DNA from: Conus ventricosus | Lineage: Eukaryota; Mollusca; Gastropoda; Neogastropoda; Conidae | Length of the DNA: 64,000 bases | Direction of reading: 5' to 3' | NCBI GenBank assembly: GCA_018398815.1 | Contig: CM031628.1 | Location: 10,238,870 to 10,302,869, forward strand | Shown: in pieces, positions 31,086 through 42,900 of the stretch | How the letters are laid out: the number at the start of each line of letters is the position of its first letter | Numbering within the stretch: the stretch's first letter is position 1 | Notes under the pieces: model-generated | The model's database searches: none | The model's input: only the letters and a program-made list of their open reading frames with translations | Told to the model about the DNA's origin: nothing | Made by a program: the position numbers and the translations under genes

Positions 31086-32755
31086 TTTCAAGAGTCTGGA
31101 GAAAAACACGCGTTCATAAATGAACCCACTTAGATTACACACATTTGTATTTGTCTCCTCTCCCAGCCTAAGTTGAAGGTTTGTGGTTTGCTTTGACTTG
31201 TCTGTTTGGCTCGCAAGCCTGTTTAGGCTATTTATTTATTTATTTATTTTTTACTCCTGATTTAGCGTTGTGTTTTTCGAAGCCAACCCACTTCGCTGTA
31301 TCGACTCGGTTAGTCGATAACAAAGCCTAGTCTATAAACCATTGCATTTTTTGTTGTTGTCATTGGTGTCTCGGGCGAGGTTGGCATTTTCAAGTTGATG
31401 TGCGGCTGGTGGTGGTAGTCAGTTGTAGTAAGTGGTGGTGGTAGTAGTAGTAGCAGTAGGCGGAGGCGGGAGGGAGGAGGGAAGGAGGAGGCGAGGAGGA
31501 GGTGGGGTCGTGGCGTCGTCGTGTCGTAGTCGAAGTAGTAGTAATGTTGTATAGTCGTTCACTAGTAGTGTAGTAGTAGTTCTAGAAGTAATAATAGCAG
31601 TAGCAGTAGTAGTGTCGTCGTAGTAGTAGTGTCGCGCGTAGAAGTGTAGATAAGTAGTTAAAAAAAATAGTATTACTAGTAGTAGCAGAACGAAGTAGTA
31701 GTAGTAGTACTTATGGGTTGTTGGGGTGGGGGTGTGGGTGTATGTAGGAAAATTCTGTGTATGTATGTCTTTGGGATATGTTAATTGCTTAGATTAGGTT
31801 AATGTGTAGTCCCTTTGGAAAACGGAACGAAGACGATGAAGAAGAAGGAGGAGGAGGAGGACGAGGAGGAGGAGAAGAAGGAGGGAGCGAGGAGTGAGAG
31901 GAGAGGGAGTTACACAAAATGCACGATTTTGTTTTCATTTTACTCTCATGCAGTTGTGTTTATCGCTCCCCGTCTTTGAGCGTACGAATGAAAAAAAAAA
32001 GCAGAATTAAAACTACCACCCAACACAATTCCACAGGTTTCATACTTGATCCAATTCTTGCCGGTCAAACTCTTGTCCAGTTTTGAACCAAAGGGCGGGT
32101 ACCAAATAAATCATGAACGGATTTTCCTGACGACCCCAACAGATGGAATAATATCACGGAACCTAAGTGTGTACGCGTGACCTTCATTCTCCCGTTTTCT
32201 GATATTCCGAATTCTACCTGCTTTTTTTTTCTTTTTTTTGTTTCCTTCATTTATTTTATTTCTTTTTTTTTTGCGTCAGCCATTCAAGTGTACTGATATT
32301 AATGCCAACACTCAGCAGAACCGTTAGTAAACCCGAGGGAATTTAGGTCTGGCTTTTGTGAGGGGTATGTTCGGTAGCGAGCTAAAAAATGGTGGTGGGG
32401 TCTCTCTTCGCTCTGTTGCCTTTTCTAACATGTGTTCAGATGAGCAGCTCGCAGGACCACTGAGTTACAAACTGTCGTACGTTTTCACGATGAAAGGGGA
32501 ATCTTATTCTTCTTTGTTATTAATCTAGTGTTAGCCCGAACGGGGGTGTTTTTAGTGTTTGTATGTTTTTTTTTGTTTTGTTTTGTTTTGTTTTGCTTGT
32601 TTGTATTGTCTTATTTTGTTAGTAAATCGATTGATGTCATGGAGGAACCAAAAAAAACAACATCAGACCCACGTATTTAGTTACCCATATGAATGTAAAA
32701 ACATACCACACATGCAGGCTGTTGCAAAGATAAAATTCGTCAGAGAAATGCAAAT
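31086..32755. other. no gene; includes (TAG)n and GGA-rich tracts
   Basis: TAG/GTA triplet tracts at 31420-31720, GGA-rich DNA at 31840-31900, otherwise unique sequence without recognised coding content. Confidence 0.6.
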
Positions 32756-33965
32756 GTAAGGCGTGGGAGTAACTGTCAAAGGTAAAGGCGTTTGGGAGTA
32801 AAGTTCAAAGGTAAAGGGTTGAGATTGAGAGTCAATGTCAAGGTAAAGGCGTTGGGTGTAAATTGCAACGGTCCAAGGGTTGGGAGTAAATTTCAAGGTA
32901 GGCGTTGGAGTACATGTCAAAGGTAAAGGCGTTGGGAGTAATGTCAAAGGTAACGGCGTTGGGAAGTAACATGCAAAGGTAAAGGCGATGGGAGAAATTG
33001 CAAAGGTAAGGCATTGGGTGTAAATTTAAAGGTAAAGGGTTGGGAGTAAATGTCCACGGTTAACGGCGTTGGTGTAAATTGCAACGGTAAGGCGTAGGGT
33101 GTAAAATTGCAAGGTAAAGGCGTTGGGAGCAAGGAGGTAAAATGTCAACGTAAAGGCGTTATGGTGTCAATGATTACAAAGGTAAAGGCGTTGGGTTGTT
33201 AAATTGCAAAGGTAAAGGGCGTTGGGAGTAAATGCAAAGGGTAAAAAGGAGTTGGGGGTCTAAATTGCAAAGGTAAAGGCGTTGGGATAAATGTCAAAGT
33301 GTTAAAAGGCGTTGGGAGTAAATGTCAAAGGTAAAGGGCGCTTGAGCGTAAAATGTCAAAGGTTAATGGGCGTTGGGAGTAATGTCACAGGTCAAGGCGT
33401 GGGTGTAAATTGCCAGGGAACAGGCGTTGTGGAGTAAATGTCAAGGTTAAAGGCTTTGGAGTGTAAATTGCAAAGGTTAACGGTGTAGGGAGTAACTTGC
33501 GAAGGTAAAGGCGTTGGACGTAAAATTGCGACAGGTAAGGTAAAGCGTTGGAAGTAATTGCAAAAGGTAAAGGCGTAGGGAGTAAATTGCAAATGGTAAA
33601 GGCGTTGGGTGTAAATTGCAAAGGTAAGGGTTGGGAGTAATTGCAAAGGTAAAAAGGCGTTCGTTGGGAGTAAATTGCAAAGGTAAGGCGTTGGGCTGTA
33701 ATTTGCAAAGGTAAGGCGTTGGAACGTAAATTGCACAGGTAAAGCGTTGGGTGTAAATTGCAAAGGTAAAGGCGGTTGGGAGTGTTAAATTTGCGAAGAT
33801 AATAAAGGCTCGTTGGAAGTAACTTGCAAAAGTAAAGGCGTTGGAGTAAATTGCAAAAGTAAAGGCGTTGGCCGTTATATTGCAAAGGTAAAGGCAGTTA
33901 GGAGTACAATTGCAGAGGAAGTCGTAGGACGAGAAATGCCAAATTTTAAAGGCGTTGGGGTTGGT
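32756..33965. repeat. minisatellite, unit about 28 bp
   Basis: About 40 copies of a unit close to aaaggcgttgggagtaaatt + gcaaaggt, with many single-base gains and losses in the G and A runs. Two unit subtypes alternate (gggagtaaat- and gggtgtaaat-; ttgcaaag and tgtcaaag). The indel noise looks like uncorrected long reads. Confidence 0.92.
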
Positions 33966-34224
33966 AATTGCCGGAATAAGGCTTTCAAGAAAAATTCGCG
34001 TCTTAGTTTAGCCCACAGTTCCTAGGGATGACTCCGTCCTGTTGACTGCAGAGCATCTCATCTCAGCGCACTGGGGTCCAGTTATTCTGAATCAACGACA
34101 AAGCAATGGTAGTAGCATCGGTTCTTGTTGGAAAGCTCGGAGGAGCTACAAATATACCAGCATCGGCGCCTTGCACCGTTCCTTCTTAACGCCGTTGGAT
34201 CTACAGGAAGACTTAGTTGTAGTT

Positions 34225-36540
34225 GTTGGGGTCGATGTTCTGGGTTCGTGGAGGGCCTGGGTTGTAGGAGGCTGTGTTGTAGGAGGCAGTGATGAAGGCG
34301 CTGGGATTATGTGGGAGGCTGGGTTGTGGAAGGCCTGGGTTGAGGAGGTGGGTTGGGGAGCCTGGGTTTTGGGAGGTGTGTAGTAGGAGGCTGGGTTGTG
34401 GGAACCTGGACTGTCGGAGCCCGGGGTTGTTGGGAGGTGGGTTTGTAGGCGGCTCTGGTATGTGGAAGGGTGGGTTTGTAGGGCGGCTGGGTTGTAGGAG
34501 ACTGGGTAGTGGGGAGGCCAGTGTTGTGGGAGGCTGGGTTGTAGGAGGGACTGGGTGTGGGAGGCTGAGTAGTTGGAGGGTGGTGATGTGGAGGAGGGTT
34601 GGGGAGGCTGGGTAGTGGGGACTGGGTTGTCGGAGGCTGGGTTGTGGGGGCTGGTTGTGGGAGGCTGGGTTGTGTAGGAGGTGGTTTGTGGGACGCGCTG
34701 GGTGCTGGGAGCCGGGTTGTGGGAGGCCGGCTTGTGGGAGCTGGGTTGTTAGAGGCTGGGGATTGTTGGAGGTGGGATGTGGAGGCTGGGTTGTAGGGGG
34801 CTGGGTTGTGGGAGGCTGGGTAGTGGGAAAGGCCTGGGTTTTAGGAGGTGGGTTGTGGGACGCTGTGTTGTAGGAGGCTGGGTTGTGGAGGGCTGGGTTG
34901 TGGGAGGCTGGGTTGTGGGAGGCTGGGATGTGGGAGGGCTATTGGGTAGTAGCGAGCGGGTTGTGGGCGGAGGGTTGTGGGAAGGATGGGTTGTAGTGAG
35001 GTGGGTTGTAGGAGGCTGGGGTTGTGGGAAGGCTGGTATTGTGGGAGGCTTGGGTTGTGGGAGGCTGGGTTGTGGGGAGGTGGGTTGTTGTAGGAGGCTG
35101 GGTTGTAGGAGGTGGGTTGTAGGAGGAGGCTGTGTTGAGGGAGGCTGGGTTGTAGACGCAATCCGGGGGGATGGGGGAAGCTGGTTGTGGGAGCTGAGAG
35201 TGGGAGCCGGGTTGTGGGAGCTGTGTTGTGGGAGGTTGGGTTGTGTGAGGCTGGGTTGTGGGAAGGCTTGCTGTGGGAGCAGGGTTTTGGACGGCTGGGT
35301 TGAGGAAGGCTGGGTTTGTTGGCGGCAAGGGTTGTGGGGAGGCTGGGTTGTGGGCAGGCTGGGTTGTCGGCGGCTTAGCTGTGGGCGCTGGGTAGTAGGG
35401 GTGGGTTGTGGAGGCTGGGTTGAGGGCGTCTGTGTTGTACGGTGGCTGTGTTGTGGAGGCTGGGTTGTGGGAGGCTGGGTTGTTGGAGGGCAGGGTTGTA
35501 GGCGCCAGGGGTTGTAGGAGGTCGGTTGTAGGAGGCTGGATTGTGGGGGAGGCTGGATTGTGGAGGGCTGTGTTGTGGGAGGCTGGGTTGTGGGAGGTGG
35601 GATGTGGGGCGGCTGGGTGTAGGTGACTGGTTGTGTGGGAGGTCGGTTGTGGGAGGCTGGATGTTGTAGGCTGAGTTGTGAGGAGGCTGGGTTGTAGGAG
35701 GTGGGTTGTGGGAGGCTGTGTTTTGGTAACTGTGTTGTGGAGAGAGCTAGGTTGAGGGAGATGGGTTGTGGTGCTTAGGTAGTAGGAGGCTGTTGTGGGA
35801 TGTCTGGTTGTGGGAGCTAGGTTGTGGGAGGCTGGGTTGTGGGGAGGCTGGGTTGTGGGAGCCTAGGTTGTGGGGGGTGTGGGTTGTGGGTAGCTGGGTT
35901 GTGGGAGCCTAGATGTGGGCGGCTGGGTTTTGTGTTGGAGGAGTGGTTGTCGGAGGTCGGATGTGGGAGCCTGAGTTGTAGGGCGCTGGGTTGTGGGAGT
36001 CTAGGTTGAGGGCGGCTGTGATGTGGGGAGCTGGGTTGTAGAGCTGGGTTGTAGGCGTCTGTGATTGATGTCGGACCTTTGTTGTGGGAGAGCTGGGTTG
36101 TGGGAGCCTGGGTAGTGGGAAGCTCGGTTGTGGGAGGCTGTGTTGTGGGAGCTGGGATGTAGGAGCCTGGGTAGTCGGAGACGGGTTGTGGGAGCCTGGG
36201 TTGTGGGAGCTGGGTAGTGGGGCCAGGGATGTGGGAGCCTGGGAGTTGTAGGAAGCTGGGTTGTGGAGGCTGGGTTGTCGGGGCTGGGTGTGGGAAGCCT
36301 GGTTGTAGGCGGGGGGTTGTGGGAGCTGGGTTGTGGGATTGGGTTGTAGGAGCTGGGTTTGAGGGAGCTGGGTTGTGGGAGCCTGGGATGTAGGAGCCTG
36401 TGTTGTGGGGCCTGTGGTTGTGGGAGCCTGGGTTTGTCGCTGCTCGGTTGTGGGAGTTCGGTAGTGGGAGCTGGGATGTGGGAGCCTGGGTAGTAGGAGC
36501 CATGCTTGAGGGGAGCGGTTGTGGCAGCTGGGTGGGAGGG
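34225..36540. repeat. G-rich minisatellite, 15-bp unit gggttgtgggaggct
   Basis: About 2.3 kb of the 15-mer gggttgtgggaggct and variants (ggagctgggttgtgg), more than 140 units. GGG runs every 5-8 bases make G-quadruplex formation plausible on the plus strand. All long frames here (Gly/Trp/Val-rich or Pro/Gln/Ser-rich) are repeat artefacts. A small outlying array occurs at 41778-41935. Confidence 0.93.
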
Positions 36541-37480
36541 TCTGTGCGGTTGGGGCACAGGGTGACCGTGCTCTAATCTGCAGCGTCCGTGAGATATGCA
36601 TTGCCTCCAGAGGAGAAACGTCATTTCTTATTCAGATGACCGTCATCGGTGTTGTTGTTTTTTTTTCTTGTGACGGCATAACATGGATTAAAGCTTGGTT
36701 TACGACCAAAGGTGTTGTGCGGCGTGGTTGTGGGGAAGGGAGGGGGGAGGGGGAATAGTGGGGGTGGTGATTTTGGGGGTGGCTGACTGGTCTTTGGTTT
36801 TCGAATAGTGTTAGTAGTTAGGCTGACAGTCGCACACCACGCGCGCACGAATGTCTGTGCACATTATGCTTGTATTTTATAATAACTAACTAAATAAATA
36901 AATAAATAACTACATAACATAACACCCCCCCACAACAGCCTTGTCTGTATCGGTTGGGTGCTAAAACTCATACACACAGAACCGGTATAGATTTCATTTT
37001 GTTCGATTGTTTATGTCTTTCTTATCTTAATCACCACTTATTTTTGGACAGGAAATGGGGCACGTGGACAATGGTGTGCGCGTTTGATAGTGTGAACTTG
37101 TGTGTGGTTCACCGTCACCCACGACAACAAGCAAAGACGCACATAATTTTATCGCTTGATGTGAATGCCATATTGGAGTGCAATATGTCCCTTGCAGACG
37201 TTAACAAATTACTCAATTCCTTTGCATAACCTTTTCTTTGATGTATCTATGTAGCAATGGCTTAATATGTCATGAACACTGACCATGATACTAATGAGTA
37301 ATCTAGATTGTTTGTGAACATCAATAAGCGTTATCTGTTGATTATCGGAACAACCGGAACTGCAAACCACCAACGGGCCTGCACTTTAAACCAGGCAACA
37401 AAGCTTCTAAAATGGGACCTCCCACGGACCACCCACACTTTCAAGTGCCAACCAGTCAAGTGGAAAAATTGGTTGTCACA
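36541..37480. other. no gene recognised
   Basis: Unique sequence with a short taaa/aata run near 36890. It may include the 5' part of the downstream Penelope-like element from about 37330, but I could not support that. Confidence 0.4.
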
Positions 37481-37499
37481 AACTAATTCTCTGATCTGT

Positions 37500-39590
37500 A
37501 CTTGATGTCCCCAGCGTCAATCTTGAAAGGGACTCAGTTTGTTCCTTCAACCAAAGGCCCACAGACAGACAGTCTCTGATGTGAACGCTTTTTCCGCCGA
37601 TTCGACTCGCGGTTTTCTTTGAGCGTGCTCACTCCCACAGCACGTCGTGCACTAACGATCTAGCACAAACTGTTCTTATGAAAGGAGTGATTGGACCCCC
37701 CGGATGGTCGGTAACTGTCTTGACTATTATATTGAAGTGGAACACACGACATTGATAAATTAAACTAGCCCCTGTGAGAAACAAACTACCACGCCGAGTT
37801 TAGGCCTAAACGACTGAAACGAGACGACATCATCATCACAAGAGCAGAAAGGGAGGGGCGTCGTCGTGGTTTGGCGCAAAGCCTTTGTAGACGACGAAGC
37901 CAAAGCCAGCTCGCTTCTCTGATTCTCCTTATGTCATCCCACAACCCAACAACCCCAACAGCCCACGCATGGTCCGGAATACGCCCATAAGAAGCCGTTT
38001 CCAAGGTATTCCTCAAGAAGCAACAGCGGAACTTCGCAACGAACCTGCCTGCAACAATTCTACTATAAGAAAATTCAAAGAACGGCAACCCTGGTAGATT
38101 CTGTCTCAGCTGCTCCTGCCCAACTGCTCACACTGTCAGTTCTTGCTCGGTTTGTTTTCCCAACCCTTGTCACACCTACCAACCTCTGTGAAAGACACCA
38201 ACCAAGCTTGAGATTTTCTATGTTACACCTTCCCACAGACAGTGGAATCAATCTCTTCACAATGGATGTGACATCATTCTTATACTACATATCCTGGCAC
38301 AAAGATGGATTCTCGTGTTAAACAATTAACTGAAACAAACGATTAGATTTGACCCAAACCACATCCTGGCCTAATGCACTTGTTTAACTATGAAATTCTT
38401 TGAATTTGGACCCGAGGCTACCCAACACATAAAGAGATGTATGGGCACGCGCCTGGGACCCATCCCTACCATATACCCCCCATCATTCCATTTCATATGG
38501 GCCATCATATGCCTGCCTCTTAGGGGCACATTTGAGAACAATTTTGCTCATACTGGCGTCTCTGAAGTCTTCACAAAAGATTCATCGAAGATGATGTATT
38601 TTTTTGGCATCAGATTACCATACAGGAATTCCAAAGTTCATTGGACTATGCAACGTTTACCATTCAGTCCCACTTCACATTACGAAATCTGGGACTCTTC
38701 CTTCATTTATGGCCTCCACTCAGTATTAAGCACTCCACAGTCTCTCCACACCAAAGTTGCACTACAAACCAACTTGATGCCCTTTTCCTCCTGTTTCATC
38801 ATGCCACCTTGCTGCACGCAAGCATTCTATTCTCCGTTTCTTCGACTTCGCAGATATGTTGATGATGATAATTACACCAAAGAAGCAGCGGCGGACTACA
38901 TTCTTTTCACTACAAGCGGAACCACGTCTTTAGATGGGCCCTAGAAAACGGCAGTCAGTCCATCAGACACCAGTCTACACGCCAAGGACAAAGATAAGAT
39001 GATACAGACAATGACCGATGCATTGCCCCTCTGACTACCACCACACACTCGACTGTGAAAACGTTCAGGCTCCGCCACTTCCACTATTTGAAGGAGGATC
39101 AGCTCTCCAAAACACTTTTTCAGTCCTACACTATGGTGGCATTCAAAAGGGACAAAAATTTGGAGACCACTGAAGAATCTTTACTTCATCACCCACCCCA
39201 CCCAGGCAATTTCCAGGAAAGAACCCACTGCACACCCTGTGACTCTTACTCCGCCCCTATGTGAAGGCCCATCGGAGGAGCTTCATGACGTTCACTTCAC
39301 CTGCAGATAGCAAAATAGTTATGTTCTTGTTGTACTTGTCCCAAGATGTCTGTTGGTGAAATATACAGCTTCTCACACGCCGTTTTCAGAACATTAAGAG
39401 ACAGCATCCTACGGAAAGACACGCCTGTGCAAACCTTTCAATTCGGACCTCACCATTTTCCACCATAGTTGGAGCAGTTTGGAGAAATGGTACGTTCAGA
39501 AGGGAATACCGAAAATACATGGAAGGCAGTTAATTCAGGCTTGGCCCCTTGCGCAACATGGGTCCCTGTAGGGGAATGAACCATCAGCCC
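37500..39590 (+). mobile_element. Penelope-like retroelement remnant
   Basis: Plus-strand fragments in several frames resemble Penelope-type reverse transcriptases with a trailing GIY-YIG region: LFTMDVTS with the first catalytic Asp (38253-38276), the diagnostic MGTRLGP block (38441-38461), RFIEDDV (about 38579-38600), FLRLRR (about 38838), VAFKRDKNLE (about 39136-39165), and a GIY-YIG-like tail with CLLV and SEH words (39340-39400). The final block WRNGTFRREYRKYMEG (39478-39530) fits the C-terminal end. Indels are frequent and no intact gene remains. The exact subfamily was not determined. Confidence 0.7.
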
Positions 39591-39822
39591 TCTCTTTTCC
39601 TATTTTCCCCCCTCCCCCTTTTCTTTTTCCCCCCCCCCCCTGCCCCCCCCCCCCCCCCCCGTACCCCCCCCTGCCCCCTCCTTCTTCTTCCCTTCCCCCC
39701 CTCCCCCCTCCTCCCTTCCTTTGTGTCCATTAACATCCCCATTTTTATTGTGAATTATGATACCCTACACTAATAATGTCCCCACTCCCACCTCTGCATT
39801 TCCACCCCTTAAACCATGCAAA

Positions 39823-40490
39823 ACTGTGTTCAGTTGACCGTAAAATACGCTTATTCCGTTGAAGTGTCTCGAACGACAGTTGGGGCACATTTCCTCTCAG
39901 GTCCTCTTTTGCACTTTTCCTTTCTTTATTAGAATACGAGTACAGCAGTATACTTTACATTTCTGTGTTCATACATTGAATTGAAAAAAAAAAACCTGCA
40001 ATATTTGAGGGATTACATTTACTCCTTACTGTAAGAAGCTAGAGCTCCGAAGGGACTTGTCATAGAATTGTATGTCATTACCTTATCTGACGAACACCCC
40101 CAAGATGCAAAGATCAACGTCACCTCCAATTATATAAGAAAAAGTCACAATAAACATGCTTATAAAGTATCTGAGTATCATCAAAAGTGCGTCATAATGT
40201 ATTTGATGGAGGTATTATTAAAGAAGAAAAACGTTTAGGGGGACGTTATCGCGTTAGTAAACAGGTATTTTGGACGATAAAACACTGGGCATCATCCGTG
40301 CCCATAAGAACATAACTACAAGGTTTTCAGAACGATCGGTAGAGATTAGTCTGAGAGCGCGTGGACACATTTTGACACGGACCGAACCGACAGACAGAAC
40401 ACCGCCAGCATGTTTATTCATTTGTAAAGTACTCCTGTTCTATAAGAATGGGGCGTCCAAAAAAAAAAAGGAAAAACACTTTTAGGTAGC
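39823..40490. repeat. unclassified interspersed repeat, copy 1
   Basis: About 670 bp that match 48535-49228 in the same orientation. Shared landmarks in order: tgtgttcagt, ccttttgcac, a poly-A run then cctgcaat, gagggattacat, cacaat..aacatgctt, aaaacactgggcatcatccg, cattttgac..cggac, ctgttctataagaa and an A-rich 3' end. No reading frame of note. It could be a SINE-like or non-autonomous element. Confidence 0.85.
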
Positions 40491-41000
40491 ACTGGACTCA
40501 ATAGTCAATTATATAAGTTTTTCCAAAACGGTCGTCCACTCAAAGGCAAAGGGATCAAAACGATCATCGCTGGTGATAGCAATGGTAAATTTTGTGTGTT
40601 AGAACACAACGGTCCGGATTTTTTTCACCGAAACATTATAACACTCAGTAACAGTTAGGTGACTGGATTTTTTTGTCAGCATTATGTATCTGAACCTAAA
40701 CCACTGTTAATTAAATAATTTCGAATTGTGGATTGTTTACACTTGCATCGAAAGGACTCTATAAAAATAGATGTACTAAAGGGCAAAGACACTACTCCCC
40801 CCCTTCCCACGTCCTCTTTATTGACTCACCACACCTCAATGGATTTCTGTCCATTCATCAGTGCCATGTGAAAGTGCAGTAGTTCAGAGGCAGGATCCGG
40901 GTCGCCTCACTTCAAAGCACGTGTGATGTGCTGTCTTCTAGTGCAACTGTGCACCTCCACTGGGGGATGTTGAACCAATCAGTCACCCTAAATAGTTGTT
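40491..41000. other. no gene seen
   Basis: Unique AT-rich sequence, short frames only. Confidence 0.5.
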
Positions 41001-41007
41001 TCATCAA

Positions 41008-41450
41008 CATCTTTTTTTTCCTCTTTTTTTTATTCTCCCTTTTTTTTCCTCCTTTTTTTCCTCTTTTTTACTCCTTTTTTTTCCTTTATTTCTCCTTTTT
41101 TTCTCTTTTTTTCTCCCTTTTTTCTTTCTACCTTTTTTTTCCTTTTTTTTCCTATTTTTTCCCTTCCTTTTTTCCCTCCCTTTTTTTTCCCTCCCTTTTT
41201 TTTCCTCTTATTTTCCTCCTTTTTTTTTTCCTTTTTTCCTCCCTTTTTTCCTTTTATTTCCTCCTTTTTTTCTTATTTTCTCTTTTTTTCCTCTATTTTT
41301 CCTCCATATTTTTTCTCTTTTTTCCTCCCTTTTTTACCTCCTTTTTTTTCCTCCTTTTTTTCTCCCTTTTTTTTCCCTTCCTTTTTTTCATCCCTTTTTT
41401 TCCGCGCTTTTTTTCTCCTTTTTTTCTCTTTTTTTTCCCTCCACACCCGA
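41008..41450. repeat. T/C-only polypyrimidine tract
   Basis: About 440 bases nearly free of purines, built of ctttttttcc-like units. Such mirror-repeat polypyrimidine DNA can form triplex (H-DNA). The long Phe/Leu/Ser-rich frames are artefacts. Confidence 0.9.
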
Positions 41451-41777
41451 TTTTCTTGAATTCTGCGGTTTTATTTTTCTTTGTTTTTCTTTTTTTTTAT
41501 AGTAAAGGCGGGCTCCCCCCTTCCCCCTCTCCCCTCCCCCCTACTTCTCTCCAACCTCACGACCTGCCGTCTGTATGTTGAATTGACTGGATGGCCATTT
41601 TCTTGTGACTTTAACTGTTTTAGCGTTGCTAGCGCGCCTGTGGATTATTTTGCTCTAGTGTTAGGCATAGTGACACGTTTTTCATCGTGTGTAACATGTT
41701 ACGCTAAGAGAAGGACATCGCTATCATCATATTCATTCACTCCCTCATCACTAACCAATCCTCATCACTTCACACAT

Positions 41778-41935
41778 ACCAACTGGTTGAGGGAGCTGGG
41801 TTGTGGGAGCTAGGTTGAGGGAGGCTGTGTTGTGGGAAGCTGGAGTTTGTAGGGAAAGCTGGGATTGTAGGAGGCTGGGTTGTGGGAGTGAGTTGTGGGA
41901 GTGGATGTAGGAGGCTGGGTTGTGGGAAGGAGCTT
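41778..41935. repeat. outlying array of the 15-bp G-rich minisatellite
   Basis: About 10 units of gggttgtgggagct / ggttgagggaggct, the same family as 34225-36540 but 5.2 kb away. Confidence 0.9.
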
Positions 41936-42195
41936 CACAGGGATTGCATAGTGTTCCTTAAGCATTAGCGAGAGTTTTCATATCTGAAACTTTTTTTTTT
42001 ATTTTTTATTTTCATTTTAGTTTTACCTTTTCAAATCCCTTCCCTCAGTGAGTCAATCTTTGACAGGACGAACCTGTTGTTGGGCTGGTTGATTTCCCAC
42101 TATTAGATTGTTCGCCTCTTGAATTTGTCTGACTATTTAGTTTTTAAAAGGCTGTGCAGTCTTGAAATAAAAGTTGCTCTGTGTTAGGTTATATG
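41936..42195. repeat. 260-bp direct repeat, copy A
   Basis: Matches 42640-42900. Both contain ggtt/gttccttaag, a T-rich block, atctt-ttccctc-like text, ttaaaaggctgtgc, and the shared end aataaaagttgctctgtgtt. The AATAAA suggests a polyadenylation signal. Confidence 0.8.
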
Positions 42196-42639
42196 GGAGA
42201 ATACCTACCCACTTAGAGTTTTCCGATTTGATTACTGTTTACTCATTCATTTCCGATTTGCTTCGCTTACAATTGGGTTATTTGGTCTTTGTTTTGTCGT
42301 TGTGTAGTTTGTCTTATGATCTCCCTTGATCATTTGGGTGGATCCTAGGGTAGTCCGGTGGATGTTCCCTACATTTTATATTATTTGCATAATGTCTTTA
42401 GTATAACAGCAATTTTTTTTCCTCCACACTTTCGTTTGGTTGCATTTATATCTTGTGGCTGCTTGGGGGTGTATTGGATTTTTTTTGCACCCATGGTGGT
42501 GAGTTGAGAACACACAGTATTTAATGGACTGTGGTGTGTTTCATTTGCCGCCGGAGGATGGACACAACAGCCGTGTCTCCTGATGGTCCGATCAGCGGGC
42601 GAACGGCCTCGGAGCGGCAATACATCTATCTGCATTCAA
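42196..42639. other. spacer between the 260-bp repeats, no gene recognised
   Basis: A minus-strand frame of 84 codons (42381-42635) is present but has no recognisable domain. No reverse transcriptase or other retroelement gene lies between the repeats. Confidence 0.45.
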
Positions 42640-42900
42640 AAGGGGATAGCGCTGGTTCCTTAAGAGTAGAGATGCGTTTCATATTGTAACATTTTTATTT
42701 TTTTTAATTTTCATTTTCCCAGTTTTCTCCATCTTCAATTCCTTCCGCTCAAGGTCCAAATCTTTTGCCAGAAGTGCCGTTGTTGGCCTGAGTTGTTTTA
42801 CCCACTATAAGATTGGTTACGTCTATGTATTAGTCTGACTTATCAAGTTAAAAGGCTGTGCCAGTCCTGAATAAAAGTTGCTCTGTGTTAGGTTTCTAAT
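42640..42900. repeat. 260-bp direct repeat, copy B
   Basis: Second copy of 41936-42195, same orientation, about 445 bp of unrelated sequence between. It might be two LTR-like copies, or duplicated 3' ends of a transcript. Confidence 0.8.

Noticed and set aside
34289..36624. Long Gly/Trp/Val- and Pro/Gln/Ser-rich reading frames
   Set aside because: They are translations of the 15-bp minisatellite in frames kept open by composition; no start, domain or splice support.
40928..41581. Phe/Leu/Ser-rich membrane-like frames
   Set aside because: Artefact of the polypyrimidine tract; no conserved pattern.
42381..42635. 84-codon minus-strand frame with PPAANET-like text
   Set aside because: No domain and lies between direct repeats; coding status cannot be supported.
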